Notes under the pieces: model-generated
What the model was told of the DNA's origin: nothing
Databases searched by the model: none
What the model saw: the letters and a program-made list of their open reading frames with translations, nothing else
Assembly (NCBI GenBank): GCA_002331385.1
Contig: DCYB01000004.1
Span: forward strand, 227,799 to 291,798
Direction: 5' to 3'
Length of the DNA: 64,000 bases
Source of the DNA: Comamonadaceae bacterium UBA2121
Lineage (GTDB): Bacteria; Pseudomonadota; Gammaproteobacteria; Burkholderiales; Burkholderiaceae_C
Shown: in pieces, positions 34,707 through 44,048 of the stretch
Position numbering within the stretch: the stretch's first letter is position 1
Layout: each line of letters starts with the position of its first letter
Translations under genes and position numbers: made by a program

Positions 34707-35488
34707 TCTGAAGCAGCTTGCGCGGGCCCGAGCGCCAGCGCAAGCTGTACGTAGTCATCCACCGGCACCTCTTCGGCGCGCCGCTGGGTGTCGAACTGAC
34801 CGGAAAAGCCGCGTGCATCCAGCCACGCGCCCAGCGTGTGCCGCAGCAGCTTGCGCCGCTGGCTGAAGGCCACCTGTACCATCTCCTCCATCAGCCCCAC
34901 ATCGACGGGTGCCGGGTTGGCCAGCGGCACCATGCGCACGACAGCGCTGTCCACGCGCGGCGGCGGATCGAAGCTCTCTGGCGGCACGAAGAGGAAATTC
35001 TCCATCGCATAGCGCCACTGCAGCATCACCGACAGGCGGCCATAGTCGCTCGTCGAAGGCCCGGCGACCATGCGGTCGATGACCTCTTTTTGCAGCATGA
35101 AGTGCTGGTCCTGGATCACGTCCACGTACTGGAGCAGGTGAAACAGGATGGGTGTGGAGATGTTGTAGGGCAGATTGCCCACCACGCGCACGCGCGGCAC
35201 GTTCATATCGCGCGCGACCTGCGCAAAATCCACCCTGAGCACGTCGGACTCGATCACCGAGAGCTGGCCGTGCGCGCGCAGGCGCTTGGCCAGATCGCGG
35301 TCCAGCTCGATGACGGTGAGGTGTCCAAGGCGCTCCACCAGCGGCTGCGTGAGCGCCGCCAGGCCGGGGCCGATTTCGATCATTGGCTCGCCCGCCACCG
35401 GGGCGATGCCGCGCACGATGGCGTCGATGATGGCCGAGTCACTCAGGAAGTGCTGGCCGAAGCGCTTGCGCGCGATGTGTTTGCTCAT
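34685..35488 (-). CDS. rsmA: 16S rRNA (adenine(1518)-N(6)/adenine(1519)-N(6))-dimethyltransferase
   Basis: A 267-residue KsgA protein. It opens HIARKRFGQHFLSD; the SAM site is MIEIGPGLAALTQPL and the catalytic motif NLPYNIS, followed by the C-terminal helical domain with FSQRRKLLRHTLG. It dimethylates two adjacent adenines in helix 45 during small-subunit maturation. It lies downstream of surA and lptD on the same strand, the conserved proteobacterial order; the 34-base gap to surA has no terminator, so it is probably in that operon. Confidence 0.97.
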   Translation of the reverse strand: MSKHIARKRFGQHFLSDSAIIDAIVRGIAPVAGEPMIEIGPGLAALTQPLVERLGHLTVIELDRDLAKRLRAHGQLSVIESDVLRVDFAQVARDMNVPRVRVVGNLPYNISTPILFHLLQYVDVIQDQHFMLQKEVIDRMVAGPSTSDYGRLSVMLQWRYAMENFLFVPPESFDPPPRVDSAVVRMVPLANPAPVDVGLMEEMVQVAFSQRRKLLRHTLGAWLDARGFSGQFDTQRRAEEVPVDDYVQLALALGPAQAASDQAAASQ

Positions 35489-35522
35489 GACTGGGTCGAA
35501 GATAAACCGGTACGCCCACCGC

Positions 35523-36926
35523 TCACTGCGGTGGCTCCCGCAGTTCGACGTAGGCGCGCGCGCGCGCTTCCTGCATCCAGTTGGCGTAGGCTTCGTCGAG
35601 CTTCTTTTCGCGCACGATGTCGCGCACCATTTCGCGCTGTTCGCGCTGGGACAGCTTGACCTCGCGGCGCTCGAGCAACTGGATCAGGTGCATGCCGAAG
35701 CGCGAAAGCACGGGCTCGCTGATCTGGCCCGCCTGCAGTGCACTCACGGCCTGCTCGAATTCCGGCACGAAGCGGCCAGGACCGGCCCAGCCGAGGTCGC
35801 CGCCCTTTTGCGCGCTGCCGTCTTGCGAATATTCGCGCGCCAGCGATTCAAACGTGGCCTGACCGCTGTCGATGCGGCGGCGATAGTCCTGCAGGCGCTC
35901 TGCCGCTTGTTCTTCGGTCAGCTGCGGTCCCATGCGCAGCAGGATGTGCCGCACATGCGATTGCACGGCCACGGACGGCACGCCCGTGAGGGTGCGATCC
36001 ACCACTTTCAGGATGTGGAAACCTGCAGGCGATTGCACCGGCCCGACCACAGAGCCCGCCGCCGCCTTTTGCGTGGATTTGACGAACAGATCGGGGTAGC
36101 GATCCGCCGGGCGCAGGCCCATGAGGCCGCCTTGCGCGGCGTCCGCCGCGTCAGAGGACGAGCGGGCCACGGCAAAGAAGTCCTTGCCGCCCTGGATTTC
36201 GTCCACCAGCTTTTGCGCCTTGGCGCGCTGCGTGGCGATGGTATCTTCGCTCGCGCCCTCGGGCACGGCCACGAGGATGTGCGCCAGATTGATTTCCATG
36301 GGCGAGGTCGATGCCGCGTTGCCTGCGGCGCTGCGCTGCTCGCGCAGGTATTGGTCGATGTCGGCCTCGGAGACCTTCACGCGGGCGTCCACTTCGCGGT
36401 CGCGCAGGCGCTGCATGAGCATCTGGCTGCGCAGCTCTTCGCGGAACTGCTCCTTGGTGATGCCGTCGTGTGCCAGACGACGGTACATGTCGTCCTCGTC
36501 GATCTTGTTTTGCGCCGCGACCGATTTCACTGCCTGATTGACGGCGTACTCGTCCACCTTCATGCCCAATTCCTTGGCATTCTGGATCTGGATCTTCTCC
36601 ATGATCAGGCGTTCCAGCACGTCGCGCGCAAACACGTTCACGGGGGGCAAGGTCACGCCTTGCGCCTGCATCTGGGCGGCGAGGCGCTCCATGCGGTTGC
36701 GCACGTCGTTGTTGGTGATCGGCTCGGAGTTGACCACGGCCACGATGAAGTCGGCCGCGCGCGTCGTCGGGCGCGCATTGGCGGGCGGCAAGGTCACGTT
36801 GGGCGTCAGGCGCGGTGCCTGCGCCGCGCCCGAAGGACGCAGCCCCTGAGCGAGGGCTCCCCCGGTCATGGCCGCCGACATGGCTGCCGCAGAGAGGATT
36901 CCCAGAGTCAGTGCACGAATTTTCAT
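35523..36926 (-). CDS. surA: Periplasmic peptidyl-prolyl isomerase/chaperone SurA
   Basis: About 467 residues: a signal peptide (MKIRALTLGIL ... GGALAQ), a SurA N-terminal chaperone domain (VAVVNSEPITNNDVRNRMER), two parvulin domains (about residues 210-310 with INLAHILVAVPEG, and 320-430 with VRHILLRMGPQ), and a short C-terminal helix. It escorts outer-membrane proteins, including LptD encoded just upstream, through the periplasm. The ATG at 36926 gives a proper signal peptide; the frame opens five codons earlier at 36941. Confidence 0.96.
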   Translation of the reverse strand: MKIRALTLGILSAAAMSAAMTGGALAQGLRPSGAAQAPRLTPNVTLPPANARPTTRAADFIVAVVNSEPITNNDVRNRMERLAAQMQAQGVTLPPVNVFARDVLERLIMEKIQIQNAKELGMKVDEYAVNQAVKSVAAQNKIDEDDMYRRLAHDGITKEQFREELRSQMLMQRLRDREVDARVKVSEADIDQYLREQRSAAGNAASTSPMEINLAHILVAVPEGASEDTIATQRAKAQKLVDEIQGGKDFFAVARSSSDAADAAQGGLMGLRPADRYPDLFVKSTQKAAAGSVVGPVQSPAGFHILKVVDRTLTGVPSVAVQSHVRHILLRMGPQLTEEQAAERLQDYRRRIDSGQATFESLAREYSQDGSAQKGGDLGWAGPGRFVPEFEQAVSALQAGQISEPVLSRFGMHLIQLLERREVKLSQREQREMVRDIVREKKLDEAYANWMQEARARAYVELREPPQ

Positions 36927-37003
36927 GGCATCTTCAATCATTTATGGGCGGTGCGGCCCGCCGCTGGCGGACCGTGCCTGCAATTGCTTGGCGCAATGTG
37001 TCA

Positions 37004-39562
37004 TCAATCGTATTGTGAGAAGCGGCTCGGCGCGGTCACATCCTGACGCAGGATCTGGTAGCGCGGCACGTTGCGCTGCAGGCTCTGCAACGGGTTGGAG
37101 CCCAGCGACAGCCGAGAGAATCCGAGGAATTCCACCTGGAACATCACACGCGTGTTGGATGAGACCAGCGTATTTTGCAATCGTTCCAGCACCACGCGGC
37201 CGATCCAGCAGCAGCTTTCGTATTCCACGCCCACCACGGTATCCACAAACTTGCTGTCGCGCAGGCTGTAGTTCAGACGGCCGACAGAATACCAGCGACC
37301 GCTGCGGCGTTCGGTGTCGGCCTTGTCGCCCCACAAATCATTGATGGGCCATTGCCAGCCCACGTCGATCTGCTCACTGGGCTCGTTGATGAAGCTGGTG
37401 GCCTTCTGCAGGCGGTAGGCGGCGCTGATCGTGCGGTACTTGCCGGGCGAGTAACGTGCGCCAATGGTGCTGCGCATCGACCGGCTGGTCTTGGGGTTGT
37501 ACTGCACCATGGTGTCGAGCGCCCACTCGGGGGTCCAGTTGATGCCGGCACCGAACAGCACGTCGGACAAACGGTCATTCACCGGCTGGACGCCCGGCAT
37601 GGTCACGCGCTGGTCGGCAAAGCGCAGGCGCTGCGCCACCCCCAGACGTACGGCCTCGGCGCCCGTGTCCGAATCCAGCAGGCGGGTCGTGACGCCGAGC
37701 GTGAGCAGGTTGTTGTCCGCAATCCGGTCGTGCCCGCTGAAAGCGTTTTCCGAATAGATCGAGGCGAAGTTGAAGTCGTTCGCGCCCGTGTCGTAGATCG
37801 GAATCGCGCTTTGGTCGCGGAATGGCGTATAGGTATAGAACGCACGCGGCTCCAGCGTTTGCAGGAAGCTGCGGCCAAAGTAGTTGGCATCGCGCTCGAA
37901 CACCAGTCCGCTGTCCAGACTGAAGGTCGGCAGCGTACGCGATGCGTTGGTGGTGCCGTTCGCAATCGGATTGTCGAAGTCGTAGTTGCTGGCGTGCAGC
38001 ATCACCTTCGGAATCACAAAACCGGCAGGCGCGAGGAACGGGCGGCTCACCTGCGCCAGCGCATAGGTGCGCGCAGCGTTGGGCTGGCGGATATAGGCGC
38101 CGTCGGCATGGAAGCTGGTGTAGTCGGCTTCCACGCTGGCGTCGAAACCACCGGGCAAATCCTGCGGTGCATAGCGCCATTGCAGTTGCGGCATGCGGTC
38201 ATATGGCGGCACGATGGGCGCGTTGATGTCCTGCAGTGTCTGCCACTTCAGCGTTCGCAACAGCACCGAATGATCGCCATAGCCCCAGCCCAGCGATGCA
38301 TCGCCCGACAGCAGGCGCTGCGTGAGCTGCGTGTGCATGCCCGTGGGACTGCTGCGCTGGGTGAAGTCGCGCCAGTAGTTGTCGTCGCTCACCCGCTTGA
38401 TGTCGATGTTCAGCCCCAGTCCGCCGATGGGCGAGGCCACCGTTCCGCTGTGCTTGAGGCTGTAGGCCCAGCGATCACGGTCGCGCAACTGGTCACTGGG
38501 CATGTAGACCGCCGAGGCCGTGCCGTTGTAGCTCGGCTCCAGATAGCGGAATTCGCCTGCCAGCGCCGCACCGCGCCGTGACATGAGCATGGGCGTGATG
38601 GTGGCGTCGCGGTTGGGCGCGATGTTCCAGTAGTACGGCTGCTCGTACTCCATGCCGCTGACGGTATCCAGACCAATCGTTGGCGGCAGGAATCCCGATT
38701 TGCGCTTGTCTGAGAGCGGAAAGGTGATCCGGGGCACCGGAATGATCGGCACGCCCTTGAACTCGAGCACACCGCTTTCCGCCGTACCCACGTCTTCGGC
38801 CCGGTCGAGCGTGATCTTGCGCGCGCGGATGATCCAGTCCGGCTTCCAACTGTCTTCATTCGTGCGCTCGCACGTGGTGTACGTGCTGTTGTGCACGATG
38901 GAGTGATCGTTGTCGATGAAGTCGACACGCGACGCCTCGCCGTGTCCGCCGGTTTCCAGGAAGCGGTAACGCGCATCGCTGAAAAAGCCCGAGAAGGCGT
39001 CCACCTTCAGATCGAGCAGCGTTCCTTCGTACACGTTGCCTGCGCGGTTGATGTGCACGTTGCCTTCCGCCGTCGCCCGGTCCTCGGGCACGTCGTATTG
39101 CATGCGATCGGCGCGGATGATGGTGTCGCCACGGCGCAGTTCCGCATGGCCTTCGATGGTGGCCTGGATGTCGGGCTGCCCGCTGACCTGATCGCCGCTG
39201 ACAAAGACTGGCATCTGCCCGCGCACTGCAGACGGAATATCCTCCGTCAGCGTGGGCGAGGTGCGCAGCACCGGCGGCGGCAGGGTCGAAGACGAGGTGT
39301 GAGCGCCCGCCTTTGTGGCCGGAGTGGCCGGAGCCGCCACGGGCGCTGTCTGCTCCGCTGGCGAGGTCTGGCTGATTTCGGGCGACGCCGTCAATTCGAG
39401 CGCACTGACCTGAACAGCTTCCTGCGCTGCAAACGTCTCCGTGACAGAGGAGCCGTCCTGCGCCGTCCACTGCATCCCATCATTGGCCAGCGTGATACCG
39501 GCTGCGGGCAGCGATAGTGCCAGCGCAATCAGGCGCGTCAGCAGGCGCCGCTCAAAGCGCAT
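37004..39562 (-). CDS. lptD: LPS-assembly outer membrane protein LptD
   Basis: About 852 residues from the chosen ATG at 39562: a signal peptide (MRFERRLLTRLIALALSLPA), a low-complexity Ala/Pro linker, the periplasmic OstA jellyroll (GHAELRRGDTIIRADRMQYD, TAEGNVHINRAGN) and the C-terminal beta barrel with repeated aromatic strands, ending FSQYD. With LptE it inserts lipopolysaccharide in the outer leaflet. The frame extends to 39832 and another ATG lies at 39664, but only 39562 has a GGAAGG upstream and a clean signal sequence. A Cys pair in the barrel (SCCW) and one near TTCERT are candidates for its disulfides. Divergent from the AmgK-like gene. Confidence 0.95.
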   Translation of the reverse strand: MRFERRLLTRLIALALSLPAAGITLANDGMQWTAQDGSSVTETFAAQEAVQVSALELTASPEISQTSPAEQTAPVAAPATPATKAGAHTSSSTLPPPVLRTSPTLTEDIPSAVRGQMPVFVSGDQVSGQPDIQATIEGHAELRRGDTIIRADRMQYDVPEDRATAEGNVHINRAGNVYEGTLLDLKVDAFSGFFSDARYRFLETGGHGEASRVDFIDNDHSIVHNSTYTTCERTNEDSWKPDWIIRARKITLDRAEDVGTAESGVLEFKGVPIIPVPRITFPLSDKRKSGFLPPTIGLDTVSGMEYEQPYYWNIAPNRDATITPMLMSRRGAALAGEFRYLEPSYNGTASAVYMPSDQLRDRDRWAYSLKHSGTVASPIGGLGLNIDIKRVSDDNYWRDFTQRSSPTGMHTQLTQRLLSGDASLGWGYGDHSVLLRTLKWQTLQDINAPIVPPYDRMPQLQWRYAPQDLPGGFDASVEADYTSFHADGAYIRQPNAARTYALAQVSRPFLAPAGFVIPKVMLHASNYDFDNPIANGTTNASRTLPTFSLDSGLVFERDANYFGRSFLQTLEPRAFYTYTPFRDQSAIPIYDTGANDFNFASIYSENAFSGHDRIADNNLLTLGVTTRLLDSDTGAEAVRLGVAQRLRFADQRVTMPGVQPVNDRLSDVLFGAGINWTPEWALDTMVQYNPKTSRSMRSTIGARYSPGKYRTISAAYRLQKATSFINEPSEQIDVGWQWPINDLWGDKADTERRSGRWYSVGRLNYSLRDSKFVDTVVGVEYESCCWIGRVVLERLQNTLVSSNTRVMFQVEFLGFSRLSLGSNPLQSLQRNVPRYQILRQDVTAPSRFSQYD

Positions 39563-39747
39563 CGCGCCTTCCGTGGGCGCGGCGCGGCCTGCGCGGGAGC
39601 GCCCGGGAGATGGGGTTCGAGGATGCGAGGAGTGGTTTACGCCAGACAAAAGAAGAGGGTCCATGGGTCTGAAAGCCAACGGCGGGGAGCGGGGAGCGAC
39701 CGGCCATCCGAATCCGGGCATCCCGGATTTGTAGAATCGGATTATCC

Positions 39748-40863
39748 ATGAGCAACCCCAATTCACCCACACCGGCGGGCACGATTGCCGCAACCGAAGC
39801 AGTTTACTGGGCCGATCCGGCGCGGGAGACATTATTTACGCAATGGCTGTCTTCATTGACCGCAACGCATGCGCTGCTGCCGCACACCCTGCGCCCGGCC
39901 TCCGCGGATGCCAGCTTTCGCCGCTATTTGCGCGTGGATGCGGCCAATGGTTCCAGCTTCATCGTCATGGACGCGCCTCCCGACAAGGAGGACTGCCATC
40001 CCTTCGTTCACGTTCAGAAGTTGCTGAAGGGCGCGGGCGTACTGGCTCCAGACGTGCTGGCATGGGACGCCTCCAACGGTTTCATGCTGCTGACCGACTT
40101 TGGCAACCAGACGCTGATCGGACTGCTCTCCCCCGAGCAACCGGCGGATGCGCACCGCTGGTATCTGCAGTCGGTGGACACGCTCATCGAGTGGCAAAAG
40201 GCCTCGCGTCCGGGGGTGCTGCCCGAATACAACGATGCCCTGCTGCGCCGCGAACTGCACCTGTTTCCCGAGTGGTATCTGGGCCGCCACCGCCAGTGGG
40301 TGGCGACGGATGCGCAACAAGCGCTGCTCCAGCGCACGTTTGACGCCATCATCGCCAACAATCTGGATGCGCCGAGCGTGTTTGTCCACCGCGACTTCAT
40401 GACACGCAACCTGATGGTCACGCCCGACAACGCGCTGGCCGTGCTGGACTTCCAGGACGCGGTGTACGGCCCCGTCACCTACGACATCGCCAGCCTGCTG
40501 CGCGACGCCTTCATCAGTTGGGAAGAGGATTTCGTCATTGACATTACCGTCCGTTACTGGGAAAAAGCGCGCCGTGCGGGCATTGTCGGCGCGGGCAGCG
40601 CCAGCGGCTGGGGCGCCGACTTTGGCGAGTTTTACCGTGCAGTAGACTGGATGGCTTTGCAGCGGCACCTCAAGGTGGCCGGCATCTTCGCGCGGCTCAC
40701 GCTGCGCGACGGCAAGCCCAAATACCTGGCCGACACGCCGCGTTTCATCCAGTACATCCGCCAGACCGCCAGCCGCTACCGCGAACTCACGCCGCTGCTG
40801 CGACTGGTCGATGAGGTGGAAGGCACGCAGCCTGCCTACGGTTTTGCCTATGGCCGGATGTAG
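39748..40863 (+). CDS. Aminoglycoside phosphotransferase-fold sugar kinase (AmgK-like)
   Basis: A 371-residue kinase of the APH fold. The N-lobe has SADASFRRYLRV and the catalytic loop is VFVHRDFMTRNLMV (the catalytic Asp is in HRD, at about residue 214), followed by the metal-binding Asp in LDFQDAVYGPVTYD. The same gene divergent from lptD in other proteobacteria encodes AmgK, which phosphorylates the anomeric position of MurNAc/GlcNAc in cell-wall recycling. The usual partner MurU is not next to it here; rsmE follows after 96 bases. The first 30 residues are longer than in typical homologues. Confidence 0.85.
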   Translation: MSNPNSPTPAGTIAATEAVYWADPARETLFTQWLSSLTATHALLPHTLRPASADASFRRYLRVDAANGSSFIVMDAPPDKEDCHPFVHVQKLLKGAGVLAPDVLAWDASNGFMLLTDFGNQTLIGLLSPEQPADAHRWYLQSVDTLIEWQKASRPGVLPEYNDALLRRELHLFPEWYLGRHRQWVATDAQQALLQRTFDAIIANNLDAPSVFVHRDFMTRNLMVTPDNALAVLDFQDAVYGPVTYDIASLLRDAFISWEEDFVIDITVRYWEKARRAGIVGAGSASGWGADFGEFYRAVDWMALQRHLKVAGIFARLTLRDGKPKYLADTPRFIQYIRQTASRYRELTPLLRLVDEVEGTQPAYGFAYGRM

Positions 40864-40959
40864 TTCCACGCCGCTGCCACACTGACACGCCAGACTCTGG
40901 CGCGTGCGCCGGTTTCCACGCATGGAAGCTGGCGTCGAACCTTTTTGCTCTCACCGCCC

Positions 40960-41688
40960 ATGCCGCGTTTTCATTGTTCATTGCCGCTCTCTCCGGACGC
41001 AGACATCACCCTGCCGCCAACGGCTGCGCGCCATGTGCAGGTGCTGCGCCTGCAGCCCGGGGATGCGATCACGCTGTTCGATGGCCGGGGCGGTGAATAC
41101 ACCGCCGAAGTCACGCGCATGGGACGCAGCGATGTGGACGTGCGCGTGGGTGCGCACCATGCTGCCGAGCGCGAAGCACCGCTGGCCGCGCACCTGCTCT
41201 CGGGCATGCCTGCGAACGAGCGCATGGACTGGCTGGTGGAAAAGGCCACCGAGCTGGGCGCTGCCAGCATCCAGCCGCTGGCCACCGCGCGCAGCGTGAT
41301 CAAGCTCTCGGGCGAACGCGCCGACAAGCGCCAAACACGCTGGCAGGCGATCGCCGTGTCCGCGTGCGAGCAATGCGGGCGCAATCGCGTACCCGAGGTG
41401 CATGCGCCGCTCTCGCTCGCCGAATGGCTGCGCAAGCTGCCCGCGCAAGCGCAACCAGAAGACGCCGTGCGCGTAGTGCTGTCGCTGCGCGAAGGCCATC
41501 GCCCACTGCGTGAACTGGTCGGCACGGCGCACAACGTCTGGATTTTGCACGGCCCCGAAGGGGGCCTGACGGCCGAAGAAGAAGATGCCGCCATGGCCGC
41601 CGGCTTTGCCCCCGCGCACCTGGGCACGCGCGTGTTGCGCGCCGAAACGGCGGCCATCGCCTCGCTGTCACAACTGGTTTTTTCGTGA
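40960..41688 (+). CDS. rsmE: 16S rRNA (uracil(1498)-N(3))-methyltransferase
   Basis: A 242-residue SPOUT methyltransferase: an N-terminal PUA-like domain (ARHVQVLRLQPGDAITLFDG), then the trefoil-knot SAM site with LLSGMPANERMDWLVEKATE, WILHGPEGGLTAEEEDAA and LGTRVLRAETAAI. Its stop overlaps the start of the next gene, the first of the SMC cluster, so the two are translationally coupled. The ATG at 40960 gives the RsmE N-terminus MPRFHCS. Confidence 0.95.
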   Translation: MPRFHCSLPLSPDADITLPPTAARHVQVLRLQPGDAITLFDGRGGEYTAEVTRMGRSDVDVRVGAHHAAEREAPLAAHLLSGMPANERMDWLVEKATELGAASIQPLATARSVIKLSGERADKRQTRWQAIAVSACEQCGRNRVPEVHAPLSLAEWLRKLPAQAQPEDAVRVVLSLREGHRPLRELVGTAHNVWILHGPEGGLTAEEEDAAMAAGFAPAHLGTRVLRAETAAIASLSQLVFS

Positions 41689-43106
41689 TGCGCACCGACC
41701 CCGACACCACCTCCGCCGCGCTGGCAGAGGCCGACGCCCATGGCGAGACACTGAGCCCCAACGTGGGCGTGGTGGCCGATTTTTTCCGCGATGCCGATGC
41801 CGCTGCGGATTCGCCGCTGCTCTGGAATCTCACGCGCCAGCCGCAACTCACGCATGCCATGAGCGGCCTGTTTCACGGCAACGCCGCGTTGGTGCAGCTG
41901 CGTGTGTGGGTGTTTTTGCAGTTGGCCGCGCAGGGCGATGCACAACTGCCGCGCGAACACATCGACGAGATGTTCCACGCGCTGCGCCCCGAGGCGCTGG
42001 AAACCGTGCTCAAACGCTTTCGCGATGTCGGCCTGCTGGTGTGGGACGAAAGCCAGCGCAGCTACTCGCTGCCGCCCATCGCCCAGCGCGTGGCCGCCAT
42101 GCTCTCGCCGCTGGCCAGCGAAGCCGTGGCCGAGGATGACGACAGCGCCGAATTGGCGGCCCTGCTCGGCCAGGTCGTGGGCGCCAACCAACTGGGCGCC
42201 GTCGATGCCGGACAGGTCAAGTTGCTGCACGCGCAACTGGCGCGCCTGCACGGCGAATTTGCCGATGCCATCGCCAGCGGTTCCGAATTCCGCTTGCGCG
42301 AGGCGCGCAAGCGCTACGACCGGGCCGCCACGCTGATCGATCGGGCATCGGAAACCATCACCGCCATCATCTCCAACTCGCACGGTCACATTGCCCTGGA
42401 GCGTGCCGCGCGTGGCATGGGGCAGGCGCAATCGCGGCTGCTCGCGATGGCCAGCCAGTTCAACCGCGCCTTGCAACAGGTGGACCGCCAGCGCGTGACG
42501 CTGGGCACCACGGGCATCACAAGCACCGACGTCAAACGCTGGCTGCAGGCGGCACCCAGTCTGCACACCTTCACCGCCGACGCCGTGGCCAGCCCCGTGT
42601 CCATCAACGCACTGGCACCGCACGAATTGCTGGACGTGGTGGAGGCAGAATTCGAGCGCGACCGTCCCGGTCCCGCCGAACACGAAGATCTGCCGGGCGC
42701 GCAGGAAGCGCCCGAGGGCTCGCTCAAGGCCGTGGCGCTGCCGCAGGAATTGCACGACATGAATACGATGCTCGCCGCATGGGTCACCGGCGACGACGCC
42801 AGCACGCACACCGTGGCCGATGCGCTGCTCGGGCTCGACCCGGCCAACGCGCGCTATGCGCAAGTGGCCTACCGTGCGCAGCTCATGCCGCTGCTCGGCG
42901 ACCCGCAGGCCGAGGTGCTGCCCGGCGCGACGGGAGAGTTCGCACGCCAGCCGTGGCGCGTGCACTGGCAAGCCACGCACAAGCGCATCCGCCATCCGCA
43001 GGTGGAACTACTCAGCCAGGGCATGCTGGTGTCGCCCGAGGAGGCGCAGCAGTTGCAGGAAAAACAAGCCAAAGCGGCCACAAAGGATTTGAACGCACAT
43101 GGATGA
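41688..43106 (+). CDS. jetA: Wadjet-type JetA / MksF-like kleisin subunit
   Basis: A 472-residue protein without signal or membrane segments. The N-terminal 130 residues look like a winged helix (SPNVGVVADFFRDADAAADS, then LLVWDESQRSYSLPP). A long helical region follows (FRLREARKRYDRAATLIDRA, QSRLLAMASQFNRALQQVDR) and a C-terminal winged-helix-like segment, as in MukF/MksF kleisins. Position decides the call: it precedes an MksE-like gene, an SMC ATPase and a TOPRIM-type JetD in the order of Wadjet/MksFEBG operons. The kleisin links SMC heads and recruits the nuclease subunit. Its ATG overlaps the rsmE stop (TGATG) and there is no ribosome binding site of its own; its end overlaps the next gene by eight bases. 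Confidence 0.75.
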   Translation: MRTDPDTTSAALAEADAHGETLSPNVGVVADFFRDADAAADSPLLWNLTRQPQLTHAMSGLFHGNAALVQLRVWVFLQLAAQGDAQLPREHIDEMFHALRPEALETVLKRFRDVGLLVWDESQRSYSLPPIAQRVAAMLSPLASEAVAEDDDSAELAALLGQVVGANQLGAVDAGQVKLLHAQLARLHGEFADAIASGSEFRLREARKRYDRAATLIDRASETITAIISNSHGHIALERAARGMGQAQSRLLAMASQFNRALQQVDRQRVTLGTTGITSTDVKRWLQAAPSLHTFTADAVASPVSINALAPHELLDVVEAEFERDRPGPAEHEDLPGAQEAPEGSLKAVALPQELHDMNTMLAAWVTGDDASTHTVADALLGLDPANARYAQVAYRAQLMPLLGDPQAEVLPGATGEFARQPWRVHWQATHKRIRHPQVELLSQGMLVSPEEAQQLQEKQAKAATKDLNAHG

Positions 43107-44043
43107 CGCCGCATTGTTGATTGCCGAACTGCTCTCGCGCCGCTGGTTGCCGCGCAGCCACCCGCGTGTCAAACGCGCACTGGTGGATGCCGAACTGTTT
43201 GCGCAGGTGGAGCAGCGCCTGGCCCAGTCGGGCCTGCGCTGGATGGACAGCATTTACGCCGATCACGTGAGCGTGGCGCTGCTGCCCGCCGCGCAGAACA
43301 GCGTATTGGGCGAGGCCGGACTCAACGCCAACAACAACCTCGAATTGCCGCGCGATGCGCAGGCGCTGCTGGTGGTGCTGTGGGCACTCATCATCCTGCC
43401 CAAACGCGAACGCCAGACGAGCCGCGTGGAAGAGGCGGACCTAGGCCAGAACGACATGTTCCCGAGCGCCAAGCCCCTGCCCGTGGCGCGCTCGGTCAGC
43501 CCCGTGGTGTCGTACAAGGCCTTGCTCGAAGACTACGGTCCGCAGTTGGGCAAGAAGGTGCGCATGGACGTGAACCTGCGCCTGCTGGAGCGCCACGGAT
43601 TCATCGCGCGCAAGCAGGACGAAATCGCCGAAGGTCCGCTGCTCGATGTGCTGCTGGACTATGACGTGCTCGCACCGCGCATTCTCGATGGCGCACTGGC
43701 CGACGTACTGGCACGCGAACGCGCGCAACGCGAGGCCGAAGAGGCAGCGGAATCGGCGTCCGCCAGCGCCAACGCGCTCGACAAAACACCCGACACTTTG
43801 GCTGACGCCGCCGCGCCAACATCCGCGCCTGCGCCCGACGCCGAAGCCCAAGCCGCTCCCCCGGTTTCACCCGAGCCGCCCTGGCGACCGGAACCGGACG
43901 CCGCGGCGCCCGATGCACAGTCCTACGTGCAATCGGTAACCGAGCCGCCGCTCGCGCCCGACGTGACGGAGACCATCGAAGCGGCCATCGACGATTTCAT
44001 CGACGAGCGCGCCACCACACGCCCCAGCCCCGAGGAGCACTGA
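43099..44043 (+). CDS. jetB: Wadjet-type JetB / MksE-like subunit with long disordered tail
   Basis: A 314-residue protein. Residues 1-215 hold two winged-helix-like parts (LSRRWLPRSHPRVKRALVDA, VRMDVNLRLLERHGFIARKQ, EGPLLDVLLDY), as in MksE. From about residue 215 the chain turns into Ala/Glu- then Pro-rich low complexity, about 100 residues, ending in an acidic helix (TIEAAIDDFIDERA). In Wadjet complexes JetB dimers bind the kleisin. The tail is longer than I would expect for MksE and may be a flexible tether. It overlaps jetA and is five bases from jetC. Confidence 0.72.
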   Translation: MDDAALLIAELLSRRWLPRSHPRVKRALVDAELFAQVEQRLAQSGLRWMDSIYADHVSVALLPAAQNSVLGEAGLNANNNLELPRDAQALLVVLWALIILPKRERQTSRVEEADLGQNDMFPSAKPLPVARSVSPVVSYKALLEDYGPQLGKKVRMDVNLRLLERHGFIARKQDEIAEGPLLDVLLDYDVLAPRILDGALADVLARERAQREAEEAAESASASANALDKTPDTLADAAAPTSAPAPDAEAQAAPPVSPEPPWRPEPDAAAPDAQSYVQSVTEPPLAPDVTETIEAAIDDFIDERATTRPSPEEH

Positions 44044-44048
44044 GCACC

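Noticed and set aside
39563..39832. N-terminal extension of lptD up to position 39832
   Set aside because: The extra residues precede a clean signal peptide that has its own GGAAGG site at 39562, and they run into the divergent kinase gene.
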